Below, piece by piece: positions 1 to 9,646 of a DNA stretch of 64,000 bases (the first letter of the stretch is position 1; each line of letters opens with the position of its first letter). Made by a program: the position numbers and the translations under genes. The stretch lies in contig NZ_JAAGOY010000004.1 of assembly GCF_010500215.1 (NCBI RefSeq), positions 62,001 through 126,000 of the forward strand, written 5' to 3'. The notes below the pieces were generated by a model. The model was not told the DNA's origin and made no database searches. It saw only the letters and a list, made by a program, of their open reading frames with translations. The DNA is from Aliiroseovarius sp. PrR006. Lineage in GTDB: Bacteria; Pseudomonadota; Alphaproteobacteria; Rhodobacterales; Rhodobacteraceae.

Positions 1-372
1 AAACCCCGGCGAGACGGTGCAACTGACCAGCGTATAGGCCCCGGTCGTGTGCGCCGCTTGCCAGTGACCCTTCGGGACGATGATCTGCGGCATCTGCCTG
101 GCGGCAAGGTCGGGCCCAAGCATGTGATTCGAGGCAGGGCCTTTATCGGTCTCAGACATGGACAGCACCAAGGGCGCGCCCGCGTGATACAGCCAGATCT
201 CGCTCGCATCGACGCGGTGCCAATGGCTTTGCTCGCCCTCTTTCAACAAAAAATAGATGCAGGTGCCGCTGGGGCGACCGTCGGCATCGGTATCCACCCA
301 TGTCTGGCGATAATGCCCGCCTTCGGGATGCGGGGCGAGGTCGAGGTGTTGAATGATCTGGTCCGGAGTCAT
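1..372 (-). CDS. DUF985 (cupin_5) family protein, 3' end outside the window
   Basis: The first 124 codons are visible and the reading frame runs off the left edge without a stop. The start is the ATG at 370-372. The N terminus carries HPEGGHYRQTW, followed by GTCIYFLL and SHWHRVDASEIWLYHAG, the usual order of conserved blocks in DUF985 small cupins. The His and Glu residues of the second block would line the cupin barrel pocket. The reaction is unknown and a cytosolic location is inferred from the lack of a signal peptide. It is transcribed divergently from the GYD gene at 495, so the 122 bases between them must hold both promoters. Some tens of C-terminal residues are missing. Confidence 0.85.
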   Translation of the reverse strand, partial: MTPDQIIQHLDLAPHPEGGHYRQTWVDTDADGRPSGTCIYFLLKEGEQSHWHRVDASEIWLYHAGAPLVLSMSETDKGPASNHMLGPDLAARQMPQIIVPKGHWQAAHTTGAYTLVSCTVSPGF

Positions 373-494
373 GTGTTCAAGCCTATAGCCTTTCGATGGA
401 TACGCGCGAGTCGGAATATGTGGTAGGATCCGCGCATTCACGAGTGGCGAGGCAGGGCAGGGACCTATCATTCATTTCCAATCAGGAGGTTGAT

Positions 495-827
495 ATGTCT
501 TTTTATCTATTTAGGGGCCGCTACAGCACGGACAGTCTGCGTGCTTTGGTCGATGAACCGCAAGACCGCGAAGCCGCCGCGGGGGCGATGATCGAAAACA
601 TGGGGGGCAAGCTGCACCACCTGTTTTTCTGTTTCGGGGAAGATGATGTTGTGGCGCTGATCGAAGCGCCGGACGATAGCACGATGGCGGCCTGTGCCTT
701 GGTGGTTGGGGCGTCGGGCATGATGTCCGGCGGGTCCACGACTAAGTTGATGACCAGCAAAGACGCGATGAAGGCGATGGAAGCCGCTGGCAAAGGGCGC
801 GCAAATTATCAAACCGTCGGAAGCTGA
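495..827 (+). CDS. GYD domain-containing protein
   Basis: This 110-residue protein matches the GYD family of small ferredoxin-like-fold proteins. It opens with MSFYLFRGRYS, has the family-typical FGEDDVVALIEAPDD stretch in the middle where other members read GxYDxV, and ends in a helix containing the alternating A/M pattern MKAMEAAGK. I chose the ATG at 495 because AGGAGG lies a few bases upstream (484-489). The open frame extends to 396, but that part is unlike the family. No function is established for GYD proteins; some sit with aldolases or dehydrogenases, but here the neighbours (cupin, small membrane gene) give no clear pathway. No signal peptide or membrane segment is visible. Confidence 0.85.
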   Translation: MSFYLFRGRYSTDSLRALVDEPQDREAAAGAMIENMGGKLHHLFFCFGEDDVVALIEAPDDSTMAACALVVGASGMMSGGSTTKLMTSKDAMKAMEAAGKGRANYQTVGS

Positions 828-868
828 AGCAACGCTGGGCGGGCTGGCTATATTAAGACGCCCGCCCC

Positions 869-1156
869 TCACATGCTGTGGCGCAGTTCAGTGATGGATT
901 TGCCCAGTCGGAACGGGGCCGTGAAGCTGACCATGCACAGTGCAATCACTTGCCAGATCAGGATGCCGGAATGCTGTTGAAGGTATTCCCATTCGTCTTT
1001 CAGCGCGCCGACCCCGTCCAGCAAAACCCAGACCAAATCCGCCAGTTTTCATGTGGTGTGCCCCGGCGGGTTACGGAACAGAAACACTGTCCCGACCGCC
1101 CCAATCCCGAAGAGCAGAAGCATGAGATGAACTTGATATTGCGCGATAGAAGCCAT
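869..1156 (-). pseudogene. Small membrane protein interrupted by an in-frame TGA
   Basis: Reading the minus strand from the ATG at 1156 gives a hydrophobic N-terminal helix (LMLLLFGIGAVGTVFLF), then a TGA at codon 36 (1049-1051). The same frame then continues open for 59 more codons with a second hydrophobic segment (ILIWQVIALCMVSF) and a natural stop at 869-871. Protein-like composition on both sides of the TGA in one frame suggests a roughly 95-residue, two-helix inner-membrane protein broken by a point mutation. It could instead be two tiny proteins, or a sequencing error. I do not recognise the family. No selenocysteine machinery or SECIS-like hairpin is apparent, so readthrough is not assumed. 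Confidence 0.45.
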
Positions 1157-1230
1157 GCAGGAAGTTTAGGGGCTGGCGGACGCGGGGCAACCGGGATGAC
1201 GAAGTTGTCATGTGGGCGTGCGATCGGCGG

Positions 1231-1737
1231 CTAGAGCGTCATCTCAAAGAAAAGAATATGCCCTTCTCCGATTTCGGGCAGAGGCTGGTACGGCCCGCGC
1301 GGTGTGAACCCCATGGACAGGTAAAGTTTCTGGGCTGACTTCAGAGGCTTCGACGTGTCCATCAGAATGCGTGCAAACCCAGAATTGCGGGCTTGAGTGA
1401 TCAAGGCCTCCATCAGCGCGTAACCGGCGCCTGTCCCGCGCGCTGCGTCGGTAACATAGACGCGTTTGATTTCGGCCGTGTCTGGGTCCAGCGCATGATA
1501 CATGCCGCAGCCAACGGGTTCTCCCTCCTTCAACGCAAGTCGCATGGCCCCACCCGGAGAGGCGTGCTCGTGCTCAAGATTGTCGACAATTTTCTGATAT
1601 TTTTCACGTGGGTAGAATGCATCAACTAACTCGGCGTCAAATGGGCTGAGCGCGCGCAGATAGGCATGGTATTCCCAACAAAGACGCCGGACCGCATCAA
1701 GCTGGTCCGGCGTATTCGGTTCTATGATGTCCAACAT
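1231..1737 (-). CDS. GNAT family N-acetyltransferase
   Basis: This 168-residue protein has the GNAT fold signature. The acetyl-CoA pyrophosphate-binding loop is seen as ARGTGAGYALMEALI, preceded by the beta-4 strand IKRVYV, and a late KLYLSMGF stretch matches motif B. I chose the ATG at 1737 because GGGAG lies 5 to 8 bases upstream; a GTG ten codons earlier has no such site. The acceptor substrate cannot be read from sequence; candidates are amino acids, small amines or a ribosomal or antibiotic amine. It ends 39 bases beyond the 3' end of eno on the same strand, so it may be cotranscribed with enolase. Confidence 0.85.
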   Translation of the reverse strand: MLDIIEPNTPDQLDAVRRLCWEYHAYLRALSPFDAELVDAFYPREKYQKIVDNLEHEHASPGGAMRLALKEGEPVGCGMYHALDPDTAEIKRVYVTDAARGTGAGYALMEALITQARNSGFARILMDTSKPLKSAQKLYLSMGFTPRGPYQPLPEIGEGHILFFEMTL

Positions 1738-1776
1738 GGCAGGCTCCCTTTGAGGGAAGTCTAACACGTTTTGGTA

Positions 1777-3078
<1,302 letters not shown>

Positions 3079-3134
3079 TCAGTTGAGGCGTCTTTAGCGC
3101 GTTCCGCGCGGTACGACAACAGGGCAGGGAAATG

Positions 3135-4007
3135 TTAGCGCGCGCGGGCCTGCTGTTCGCGCAGGAACATGTAGATTCCGGTACCAATAACGATGGCCGC
3201 CCCCAGATAGGTCCAGCTGTCGGGGCGTTCGGCGAAGATCAGCATGCCAAGGATCATCGAGAATATCAGTCGCATATAGCGAAACGGCATGATGATCGCG
3301 GTTTCAGCGATACGCATCGCCTGCACGATGGCGTAATAGCCCGACACGCCACAGATGACGGCCCCCAGCATGTAGGCCCATTCGATGCCCTGAGGCATGA
3401 CGAAGGAATCATTGATCGGCGCCAGAATGATCCCAGCCGGAACAACCGACGCAAAGCCATAGAAGGCCACGCTGACGGATGGGATCGAGGGATCCATCTG
3501 GCGGGTCAGAAGATCGCGCACGGCGATCGTGATCACTGCCCCCAGCGGCAGCAGGGCCGCCAATTGGAACGTGTCACCGCCGGGGCGGATGATGATCAAG
3601 ACGCCAATGAAACCAATGCCAATGGCGCTCCAGCGGCGCCAGCCAACCTGTTCACCCAGAAACAAGGCTGCCCCTGCGGTGATGGCCAGCGGCGTAGCCT
3701 GAAACACGGCCGCGACGGTCGACAGCGGTACCAGCGACAAGGCGGTGATGAAGAACATGGCGGCGACGGCCTCAGACGCGTTGCGCCACAGCATAATGGG
3801 CGAGCGCATGTCGCGATGCACCAGCGGGGCCAGCGTGCCACGTTGCAGATACGTCATGACACCGAACGCGATCATCCCGCCCAATCCCAGAAAGATCAGC
3901 ACTTCGGACACGGGAATGCCGCGCGACATCGATTTGATGAACGTGTCTTCCGCAGCGAAAGCCGCCATCGAAAAGGTAATAAGAATGATGCCGCGAATGT
4001 TTTGCAT
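3135..4007 (-). CDS. EamA/DMT family transporter
   Basis: This is a 290-residue polytopic inner-membrane protein with about ten hydrophobic helices arranged as two repeats of the EamA (DUF6) domain. Clues are GLGGMIAFGVMTYL in the first half, the conserved end-of-repeat stretch AAVFQATPLAITAGAALFLGEQVGWRRW, and the matching second-repeat segment ending GMLIFAERPDSWTYLGAAIVIGTGIYM. Drug/metabolite transporters of this type usually export small metabolites, amino acids or nucleotides; the substrate is unknown here. A positively charged C terminus (REQQARAR) agrees with a cytosolic end. Start at the ATG 4005-4007. The gene lies between fur and eno on the same strand but with gaps of 83 and 109 bases, so operon membership is uncertain. 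Confidence 0.88.
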   Translation of the reverse strand: MQNIRGIILITFSMAAFAAEDTFIKSMSRGIPVSEVLIFLGLGGMIAFGVMTYLQRGTLAPLVHRDMRSPIMLWRNASEAVAAMFFITALSLVPLSTVAAVFQATPLAITAGAALFLGEQVGWRRWSAIGIGFIGVLIIIRPGGDTFQLAALLPLGAVITIAVRDLLTRQMDPSIPSVSVAFYGFASVVPAGIILAPINDSFVMPQGIEWAYMLGAVICGVSGYYAIVQAMRIAETAIIMPFRYMRLIFSMILGMLIFAERPDSWTYLGAAIVIGTGIYMFLREQQARAR

Positions 4008-4116
4008 GTTCCGATCCGTTCAGTGCGTCCGGCGACAGAAACCGATTTGCTGAACTGCGGCAAGGGGGGATTCGGTGATGTATCCAATCACGGTGCGTGA
4101 TGGATGGCGGTGCGCC

Positions 4117-4533
4117 TTAGTCTTTCTTGCGCACGCCGTACAGTTCCAGCCGGTGCCCCTTCAGCTCGAACCCCAGCTTGGCGGCGATCTTTTCCTGAAG
4201 CGCTTCGATTTCCGGGTCGAGGAACTCGATCACCTCTCCGGTAGTCAGGTCGATCAGGTGATCATGGTGATCGCGATCCGCACTTTCATAGCGCGCGCGC
4301 CCGTCACCGAACTCGTTCTTCACCAGAATGCCGGCCTCTTCGAACAGCTTCACAGTACGATAGACGGTCGCCAGCGAAATGCGGTTGTCCACCGCGGCGG
4401 CGCGGGCGTGCAGCTCTTCTACATCTGGGTGGTCGTGATGGGCATCTTCCAGAACACGCGCAATCACGCGGCGCTGATCGGTCATGCGCAGCCCCATATC
4501 TTCACAACGTTTCAAAATGGATGCGCCTGCCAT
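4117..4533 (-). CDS. fur: Fur family metalloregulator (Fur/Mur type)
   Basis: This 138-residue protein has the Fur winged helix (MTDQRRVIARVLEDAHHDHPDVEELHAR split by the conserved HHDHP element), the recognition-helix region ISLATVYRTVKLFEEAGIL, and the dimer-domain metal site DRDHHDHLIDLTTGEVIEF. In Rhodobacterales close homologues of this type often act as manganese regulators (Mur) rather than iron Fur, which is known for the clade and not visible here. It lacks the C-terminal CxxC pairs of Zur/PerR-type members. The start is the ATG at 4533, with GAGGGG just upstream; the open frame continues to 4722 but that extension is not protein-like. It is divergent from the TetR gene at 4700. Confidence 0.9.
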   Translation of the reverse strand: MAGASILKRCEDMGLRMTDQRRVIARVLEDAHHDHPDVEELHARAAAVDNRISLATVYRTVKLFEEAGILVKNEFGDGRARYESADRDHHDHLIDLTTGEVIEFLDPEIEALQEKIAAKLGFELKGHRLELYGVRKKD

Positions 4534-4699
4534 AAGCCCCTCGGTGTTTTGATGCCCGCCCCTTATGCCGTGAAATTTCAGGCAGGCAAAGGGGGGCGGC
4601 AAAATCTGGTGGATGGGGTGACTTTTCCCCCTGTGTTCCATAGAAATGGGAGGGACTGTTAATTGATCAGCAGTCAGTGTGGGGAAGAGGCTGCGAACC

Positions 4700-5356
4700 A
4701 TGACGGTTGGCCAGAATATCAAACGCGCAATATCTGAGGATCAGAAGGCCGAACGCCAGGCCATGATCTTGTCGGCTGCGCGTGACATGATCGACGAAGC
4801 GGGCTTTGACGGCGTGACAATGAGCGCGCTGGCCAAGCGGGCTGGTTTGGCGAAGGGCACCCTTTATCTGTATGTGCGGTCGAAAGAAGAGCTGTTTTTG
4901 CTGTTGTTCATCGAGGCGATGCGCACGGTCGTGGCACGCTTCAAGGGCGATGTGGCGCTTGGGTATAGTGCCGCCCAGATCGCGCGCTGCATGACCGATC
5001 ATGCGCAGACAACGCCGCTTTTCCTGCCGATGTACGCGCGCCTTGTGGCGGTGATCGAATCGAACGTGGCGGACGAACCACTTTTTGCGGCAAAGCGTCA
5101 GTTGCTTGCGCTGAGTGCGGAATGGGCAGAGCACTTGGCCCATGTGACGCGCGTGTCCCCAGACATGGCCGAGCCTTTGGCCACAGCCCTTATGATGAGC
5201 CTTCAAGGTGCCGCGCAATTCGACCTGTCTTCACAACGAGATCCGACAGGCTTGCCAGAGGACATTCGCGAGGCGTTTTCGCGCTATGCTTTTGCCCGCA
5301 GTTTCGAGCCCTCGGCGCGGTTGATCCTTGAGGCGGTGATGACACCACCCAAATAG
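4700..5356 (+). CDS. TetR family transcriptional regulator
   Basis: This 218-residue regulator has an N-terminal TetR helix-turn-helix: ILSAARDMIDEAGFDGVTM, then SALAKRAGLAKGTLYLYV with the typical KGTLYxYVxSKEELF run. The C-terminal two thirds is helical and diverged, as expected for the ligand-binding and dimerisation domain. The effector is unknown. I prefer the ATG at 4700 over the GTG at 4679 because GAAGAGG lies upstream at a suitable distance. The intergenic segment shared with fur contains the partly symmetric stretch CTGTTAATTGATCAGCAG near 4656-4673, a possible TetR operator. The gene ends two bases before the convergent PhzF-like gene, so the two transcripts meet tail to tail. Confidence 0.88.
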   Translation: MTVGQNIKRAISEDQKAERQAMILSAARDMIDEAGFDGVTMSALAKRAGLAKGTLYLYVRSKEELFLLLFIEAMRTVVARFKGDVALGYSAAQIARCMTDHAQTTPLFLPMYARLVAVIESNVADEPLFAAKRQLLALSAEWAEHLAHVTRVSPDMAEPLATALMMSLQGAAQFDLSSQRDPTGLPEDIREAFSRYAFARSFEPSARLILEAVMTPPK

Positions 5357-5358
5357 CG

Positions 5359-6195
5359 TTACAGGATCAGCTTCCCTGACATCACACGCACGGCAGATCC
5401 GGCGACCGTGACGCGTCCCGGTTCCGCCTTCAGGTGGATTTGCGATGGGCGTCCCATGTCATAACCCTGATGGATGGTCAGGCTTTGATTTTCGCCACGA
5501 TCGGCACACAAAAGCGCGGCCAACGGGGCGGCGGCGGATCCGGTGGCCGGGTCTTCGGGGATGCCATCCAAAGGCGCGAACATGCGGGCGTGGAATGTGC
5601 CGTTGGTGTCTTCGACCCAGGCATAGACCGCGAAGTCGTGATTGCCGGGGAACAGCTGCGTTCCTTCGCGCATGGCGTCAGTGTTGGGTGACAAGGCCGA
5701 CAGCGTGTCGCGACTGTCCAGTTGCGCATAGACGAAGTCCCCACCCAGCGAGGCAATTTCGGGCTGGCTCACGATATGATCTGGAGTGCAGCCAATGGCG
5801 CGGGCGACCAGATCGACCTCGGGATTGCCTTTGCGCTCCAGCGGCACCTCGGTCACGAAACGGGCCTGACCGGCCTCGGCATAGGCGGGCAGGGGCCCAA
5901 CGCCCAGCTCTAGCACCATGTCGGGGCCGTATCCCATGTCGGCCAGCATGACCGCAGTGCCAATGGTCGGATGCCCCGCGAAGGGCAGCTCGCGCATCGG
6001 TGTGAAAATGCGGATTTGGGCGGTGTGGGCCGGGTCCTGTGGCGGTAGGACGAAGGTGGTTTCCGAGAAGTTGAACTCGCGCGCGATGGTTTGCATCTGG
6101 GCCTCGCTCAGACCCTCGGCATCAGGGATCACGGCCAATTGGTTGCCACCAAAAGCCGTATCGGTGAACACATCATAGACTGCATAGTCGCGCAT
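5359..6195 (-). CDS. PhzF family isomerase/epimerase-like protein
   Basis: This 278-residue protein belongs to the PhzF/diaminopimelate-epimerase-like family. It has the N-terminal [15 protein letters not shown], the catalytic-glutamate segment [13 protein letters not shown], then [20 protein letters not shown], and the C-terminal [16 protein letters not shown], all standard blocks. Genuine PhzF acts in phenazine synthesis, but no phenazine genes are present, so this is one of the many paralogues of unknown substrate. The start ATG (6193-6195) shares one base with the TGA of the upstream antiporter (TGATG), which implies translational coupling. Cytosolic; no signal peptide. Confidence 0.88.
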   Translation of the reverse strand: MRDYAVYDVFTDTAFGGNQLAVIPDAEGLSEAQMQTIAREFNFSETTFVLPPQDPAHTAQIRIFTPMRELPFAGHPTIGTAVMLADMGYGPDMVLELGVGPLPAYAEAGQARFVTEVPLERKGNPEVDLVARAIGCTPDHIVSQPEIASLGGDFVYAQLDSRDTLSALSPNTDAMREGTQLFPGNHDFAVYAWVEDTNGTFHARMFAPLDGIPEDPATGSAAAPLAALLCADRGENQSLTIHQGYDMGRPSQIHLKAEPGRVTVAGSAVRVMSGKLIL

Positions 6196-7457
6196 CACAT
6201 CAGCTCCGGTTCGCGGCCGATCCGTTTCGCCATCGGGGCGACGGTGAGCCCCTGCACGATGATCGAGAAGATCACCACGATATAGGTGGCGGTCAGGATC
6301 AGCGGTTTCCACTCACTGTCGGGCAGGGACAGGGCCAGCGCAACGGAAATCCCGCCTTTCAGCCCGCCCCAGGTCATGATGGGGATGACCCCGCGCGAGA
6401 AGCTGCGGAACGGCTTCAGCAGTATCACCGGCACGGCCACGGCGGTCAGGCGTGCAACCAGCGCCAGCGCGATGGCCATGGTGCCTGCAACAACGGCGTC
6501 CATGGTGAAGGCGACGGCGAAGACCTCGAACCCGATCATCAGGAACAAGACAGCGTTCAAGATCTCGTCAATCAGCTTCCAGAAGGCGTCGACATAGTTG
6601 CGGGTCTCCTCGCTCATCCCGTGTTTTGCGCCTACGTCACCGATCAGAAGGCCTGCACAAACCGCCATGATCGGGGCCGAGAAATGCAGGGCGACGGCCA
6701 GCGAGTAGCCCCCGAAGGCAAGGCCGAGGGTCAGCAACACCTCAAGAGAATAATCGTCAATCAAGCGCATGATGCGGAAGGTGAGCCAGCCCAATGCGAC
6801 GCCCAGAACGGCTCCGCCAACCGCTTCTTGCAGGAACAGAATGACCGCGCCCATAGCCGCGCTTTCCTCGTGCCCGCCACCGTGGCTGCCGTGATGCGGG
6901 AAGGCCAGCCCAACCAGAACAAGGAAGACCACATAGCCCACGCCATCGTTGAACAGACTCTCGCCCGCGATCTTGGTTTCTAGCGACTTCTGCAGATTTG
7001 CCTCACGCAATACGCCCAGCACGGCGACTGGGTCAGTGGGGGTGATTAGCGATCCAAAGACCAGCGCGATCAGGATCGGCATGCCGGTGATCCAGCTGAA
7101 GCCCACGCCGACCACAGCAGTCGACAGCGCCACGCCCATCGTCGCCATCAGAAAAACCAACCGCCATTGCTGGCGCAGGTCCGAGATCTTCACGTGCAGC
7201 GCGCCGGCAAACAAAAGCAGCCCTAGCATGCCTTCTAGCAGCGCATCCGAGAAGTCGATGCTGGTGACCTGCGTGCGCACCTGATCGGCAACGCCAAGCC
7301 CGGGGGCGACGAGGTCCAGAAGAAGGATCGCAACGGACGCGAACAGCGAGACCACGAGGATCCCGATGGCCGAGGGCAGTTTCAGGAAAAGATAGTTGAT
7401 GGCCCCGAAAAGGCCGGCCAGAACAATCAAAAGAGAGGCAATTTGCAGAAAAGTCAT
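6195..7457 (-). CDS. CPA1-type Na+/H+ antiporter
   Basis: This is a 420-residue polytopic membrane protein of the cation:proton antiporter-1 family, with about 12 hydrophobic helices. Diagnostic elements are LITPTDPVAVLGVL in the middle, ESLFNDGVGYVVFLVL (the ND motif whose Asp is the ion-binding residue), LLIGDVGAKHG, and the late WGGLKGGISVALALSLP, all typical of NhaP-like carriers. A His-rich cytosolic or periplasmic loop (FPHHGSHGGGHEES) lies after the FNDG helix and may sense ions or pH. The ATG at 7457 begins directly at the first membrane helix; an upstream frame to 7526 exists but adds an atypical tail. Translation is coupled to the PhzF-like gene downstream. Confidence 0.9.
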   Translation of the reverse strand: MTFLQIASLLIVLAGLFGAINYLFLKLPSAIGILVVSLFASVAILLLDLVAPGLGVADQVRTQVTSIDFSDALLEGMLGLLLFAGALHVKISDLRQQWRLVFLMATMGVALSTAVVGVGFSWITGMPILIALVFGSLITPTDPVAVLGVLREANLQKSLETKIAGESLFNDGVGYVVFLVLVGLAFPHHGSHGGGHEESAAMGAVILFLQEAVGGAVLGVALGWLTFRIMRLIDDYSLEVLLTLGLAFGGYSLAVALHFSAPIMAVCAGLLIGDVGAKHGMSEETRNYVDAFWKLIDEILNAVLFLMIGFEVFAVAFTMDAVVAGTMAIALALVARLTAVAVPVILLKPFRSFSRGVIPIMTWGGLKGGISVALALSLPDSEWKPLILTATYIVVIFSIIVQGLTVAPMAKRIGREPELM

Positions 7458-7547
7458 TCTCGAACCCGTGTAATCGAAAGTCGTGTTTGTGCGCCTCATA
7501 GCATGGGCGCAGGCATAGACAAACATCGGAAATTGCGACGGATTTAC

Positions 7548-8231
7548 TTAGTCCGTGATGCGCAGCTTGGCCCAGACCGGCAGGTGATCCGAGGCGATGC
7601 GTGCCAGCTTTGACTGGTCCACGCCCGCATCCCGCAACTCGACGCCCTCTGACGTCGCGATCCGGTCCAGCGCCGCCATCGGACGCGAGGCATGATAAGA
7701 CCGGCCGGGGGAATGGATGTCGAAATGCACTTCGAGCGGTTCGAATCCGCGCCGGGGGGACCATTCGTTGAAGTCACCAAGGATCACGGTGGGTAGGTCG
7801 ATGTGATCGAAATGCTTCGCCAACGCGCGCATTTGCTGATGCCGATAGGGGCGCAGCAGGCCCAGATGGGTGCCGATCACCTGCATCTTGCCCTCGATCC
7901 CGACAGACACTGCGCCACGTGGTTCTAGCCCCGGCAGCTCTAACGTGCGCGCGTCGTGAAAGGTCAGTCCTTTGCGCACCAGAACCGCGTTCCCGTGACT
8001 GCCAAGGGACAGGCCGTTGGAAGAGAAGGGAACAGGCACAAAATCCGTCTCGCCCTCGATCAGTTTGAAAGGCAGAGCCGTGGGGCGGGGGCCAAGACGG
8101 CGGTCCGCCTCTTGCAGGACCAACACATCCGCATTCAGGTCGTTCAGTACATGCAGAATGCGATGCGGATCACGTCTGCGGTCCAGCCCAATGGCTTTGC
8201 GCATGTTGTAGGTCGCGAGTTTCAGATCCAT
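7548..8231 (-). CDS. Endonuclease/exonuclease/phosphatase family protein
   Basis: This 227-residue protein carries the metal-dependent phosphodiesterase fold of the EEP superfamily: YNMRKAIG at the N terminus, LQEADRR (metal-binding Glu), HLGLLRPYRHQQM, ILGDFNEW (catalytic Asp/Asn) and the C-terminal SDHLPVWAKL (Asp-His pair). It lacks the DNA-binding insertions seen in the exonuclease III gene at 9647, so a phosphatase or phospholipase/sphingomyelinase-like role is more likely, but the substrate is unknown. The ATG at 8231 is preferred to a TTG two codons upstream. No signal peptide is visible. It is followed by the antiporter 90 bases downstream. Confidence 0.88.
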   Translation of the reverse strand: MDLKLATYNMRKAIGLDRRRDPHRILHVLNDLNADVLVLQEADRRLGPRPTALPFKLIEGETDFVPVPFSSNGLSLGSHGNAVLVRKGLTFHDARTLELPGLEPRGAVSVGIEGKMQVIGTHLGLLRPYRHQQMRALAKHFDHIDLPTVILGDFNEWSPRRGFEPLEVHFDIHSPGRSYHASRPMAALDRIATSEGVELRDAGVDQSKLARIASDHLPVWAKLRITD

Positions 8232-8255
8232 AGCCAAGCCGCCCGCGTGGGCGCG

Positions 8256-8702
8256 TCAAAAGAGATGTGTCATCAGATGATAGCGGTTACGCGACTGAAA
8301 GCCCATGCGTTCATAAAGCGCACGCGCCCGTTCATTGTCGGCATCGACCTCAAGATGCATCGCTTTCACACCTTGTCCAGATAAGGCGCGGGACAGGGCG
8401 GTCAAGGCTTCCGATCCCATGCCACGCCCGCGCACCCGCTCGCGGACGTAGATTTCGTCCAGAAATGCGTCGATGCCGCCGAACTCGATCGACCAGCCGA
8501 AGCTGACCGCGACATATCCCACCGGGGCCACGCGCGGGCCAATCATCCAGATTGCGCCATGGGGCGAGCCTTCTAGAAGCGGGGTCAGAGCGCCACGCCG
8601 TGTGGCGTCATCCTGTTCGATGCCGGCCTCGGCATGGAACCCGGCCACGAGGGGCAGAAGTCGGTCCAGATCGTCCAGAGTGGCAAGGCGCAGGCTGCTC
8701 AT
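8256..8702 (-). CDS. GNAT family N-acetyltransferase
   Basis: This 148-residue GNAT enzyme shows beta-4 as IDAFLDEIYV followed by the acetyl-CoA loop RERVRGRGMGSEALTALSRAL (R-x-x-G-x-G type). It continues through LEVDADNERARALYERMGFQSRNRYHLM, the usual NxxAxxLYExxGF block of small-molecule acetyltransferases. The acceptor is unknown. Its ATG (8700-8702) overlaps the TGA of the upstream nucleoside hydrolase gene in an ATGA arrangement, so the two are translationally coupled. No membrane or export signal is seen. Confidence 0.88.
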   Translation of the reverse strand: MSSLRLATLDDLDRLLPLVAGFHAEAGIEQDDATRRGALTPLLEGSPHGAIWMIGPRVAPVGYVAVSFGWSIEFGGIDAFLDEIYVRERVRGRGMGSEALTALSRALSGQGVKAMHLEVDADNERARALYERMGFQSRNRYHLMTHLF

Positions 8703-9637
8703 AGGCGGGCGATCCTTTCGGTTAGAAGGGCAAAGAAACCATCCGCATCGAGGTCTCCAATGAACATGGCGTTGGGGGCGTGATCGGTGACGCCCCACCA
8801 ATCGGCGACGGTCATGCCCATGGTCAACTCGGATGTGGTTTCGATCTGCACATTGATGTGGCGGCCGGTGAACAGGTCAGGGCGGATCAGATAGGCGATC
8901 ACAGTCGGGTCGTGCAAAGGTGCGCCCTCGGATCCGTATTTGTGGATGTCGAACCGTTCGAAGAAATCCGTCATCTCGGCGACCGCGTGGCCGACATCCC
9001 CCGGCAGAGCGCGGAAGGCGTCGTTGCGGGGCTTGGTGACGAGCGCCTTGTGGGTCACGTCCAGAGGCATCACGACAAGTGGAACGCCAGATGTGAACAC
9101 GATATCAGCGGCTTGCGGGTCGACATAGATGTTGAACTCGGCCGCGGGAGTGACATTTCCAACCTCGAAATAGGCGCCGCCCATCAGGACTATCTCTTGT
9201 ACACGCTCGATGATGTCAGGTGCGCGTTCAAAGGCGGTGGCGATGTTGGTGAGCGGCCCAAGCGGGCAGAGCGTGACAGTGCCAGAGGGTTCTGCGCGTA
9301 GGGTTTCGATGATGAAATCTACCGCGTTCTGGTCTTGAAGGGGCATGGTCGGATCGGGCAGGTCTGGCCCGTCCAGCCCGGTTTTCCCGTGCACATATTC
9401 CGCGGTCACCAGATCGCGGCGCAGCGGACGGTCGCAGCCTGCAAAGACTGGGGTCTCGGATTTGCCCGCCAGCTCGCACACGATGCGTGCATTCTTGGCA
9501 GTCAGCTCCAAGGGCACGTTTCCAGCGACGGCGGTGATGCCCAGAACCTCGACATCCTCAGGGCTGGCCAGCGCCAGAAGAATGGCAACAGCGTCGTCCT
9601 GCCCGGGATCTGTATCGATGATAATATTGCGTGTCAT
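8699..9637 (-). CDS. Inosine-uridine preferring nucleoside hydrolase family protein
   Basis: This 312-residue enzyme hydrolyses the N-glycosidic bond of ribonucleosides to ribose and base in purine/pyrimidine salvage. The N terminus carries the Ca2+-binding signature IIDTDPGQDDAVAILLAL. Further family blocks are GITAVAGNV, GPLTNIATA, IVLMGGAYFEVGNVTPAAEFN, and APLHDPTVIAYLI, which contains the catalytic His and last Ca2+ ligand Asp. Length fits the family. It is cytosolic. It is 9 bases downstream of the xth-type gene and overlaps the following GNAT gene by four bases, so these three form a compact transcription unit. Exact nucleoside preference cannot be read from the sequence. Confidence 0.92.
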   Translation of the reverse strand: MTRNIIIDTDPGQDDAVAILLALASPEDVEVLGITAVAGNVPLELTAKNARIVCELAGKSETPVFAGCDRPLRRDLVTAEYVHGKTGLDGPDLPDPTMPLQDQNAVDFIIETLRAEPSGTVTLCPLGPLTNIATAFERAPDIIERVQEIVLMGGAYFEVGNVTPAAEFNIYVDPQAADIVFTSGVPLVVMPLDVTHKALVTKPRNDAFRALPGDVGHAVAEMTDFFERFDIHKYGSEGAPLHDPTVIAYLIRPDLFTGRHINVQIETTSELTMGMTVADWWGVTDHAPNAMFIGDLDADGFFALLTERIARL

Positions 9638-9646
9638 TACAGTTCC

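Noticed and set aside
1049-1051. Selenocysteine codon
   Set aside because: No selenocysteine-type neighbours, no recognisable SECIS hairpin and no selenoprotein family match.
878-1234. Plus-strand coding frame opposite the interrupted membrane gene
   Set aside because: Composition is not protein-like and it lacks a ribosome-binding site; the minus strand has the better hydrophobic pattern.
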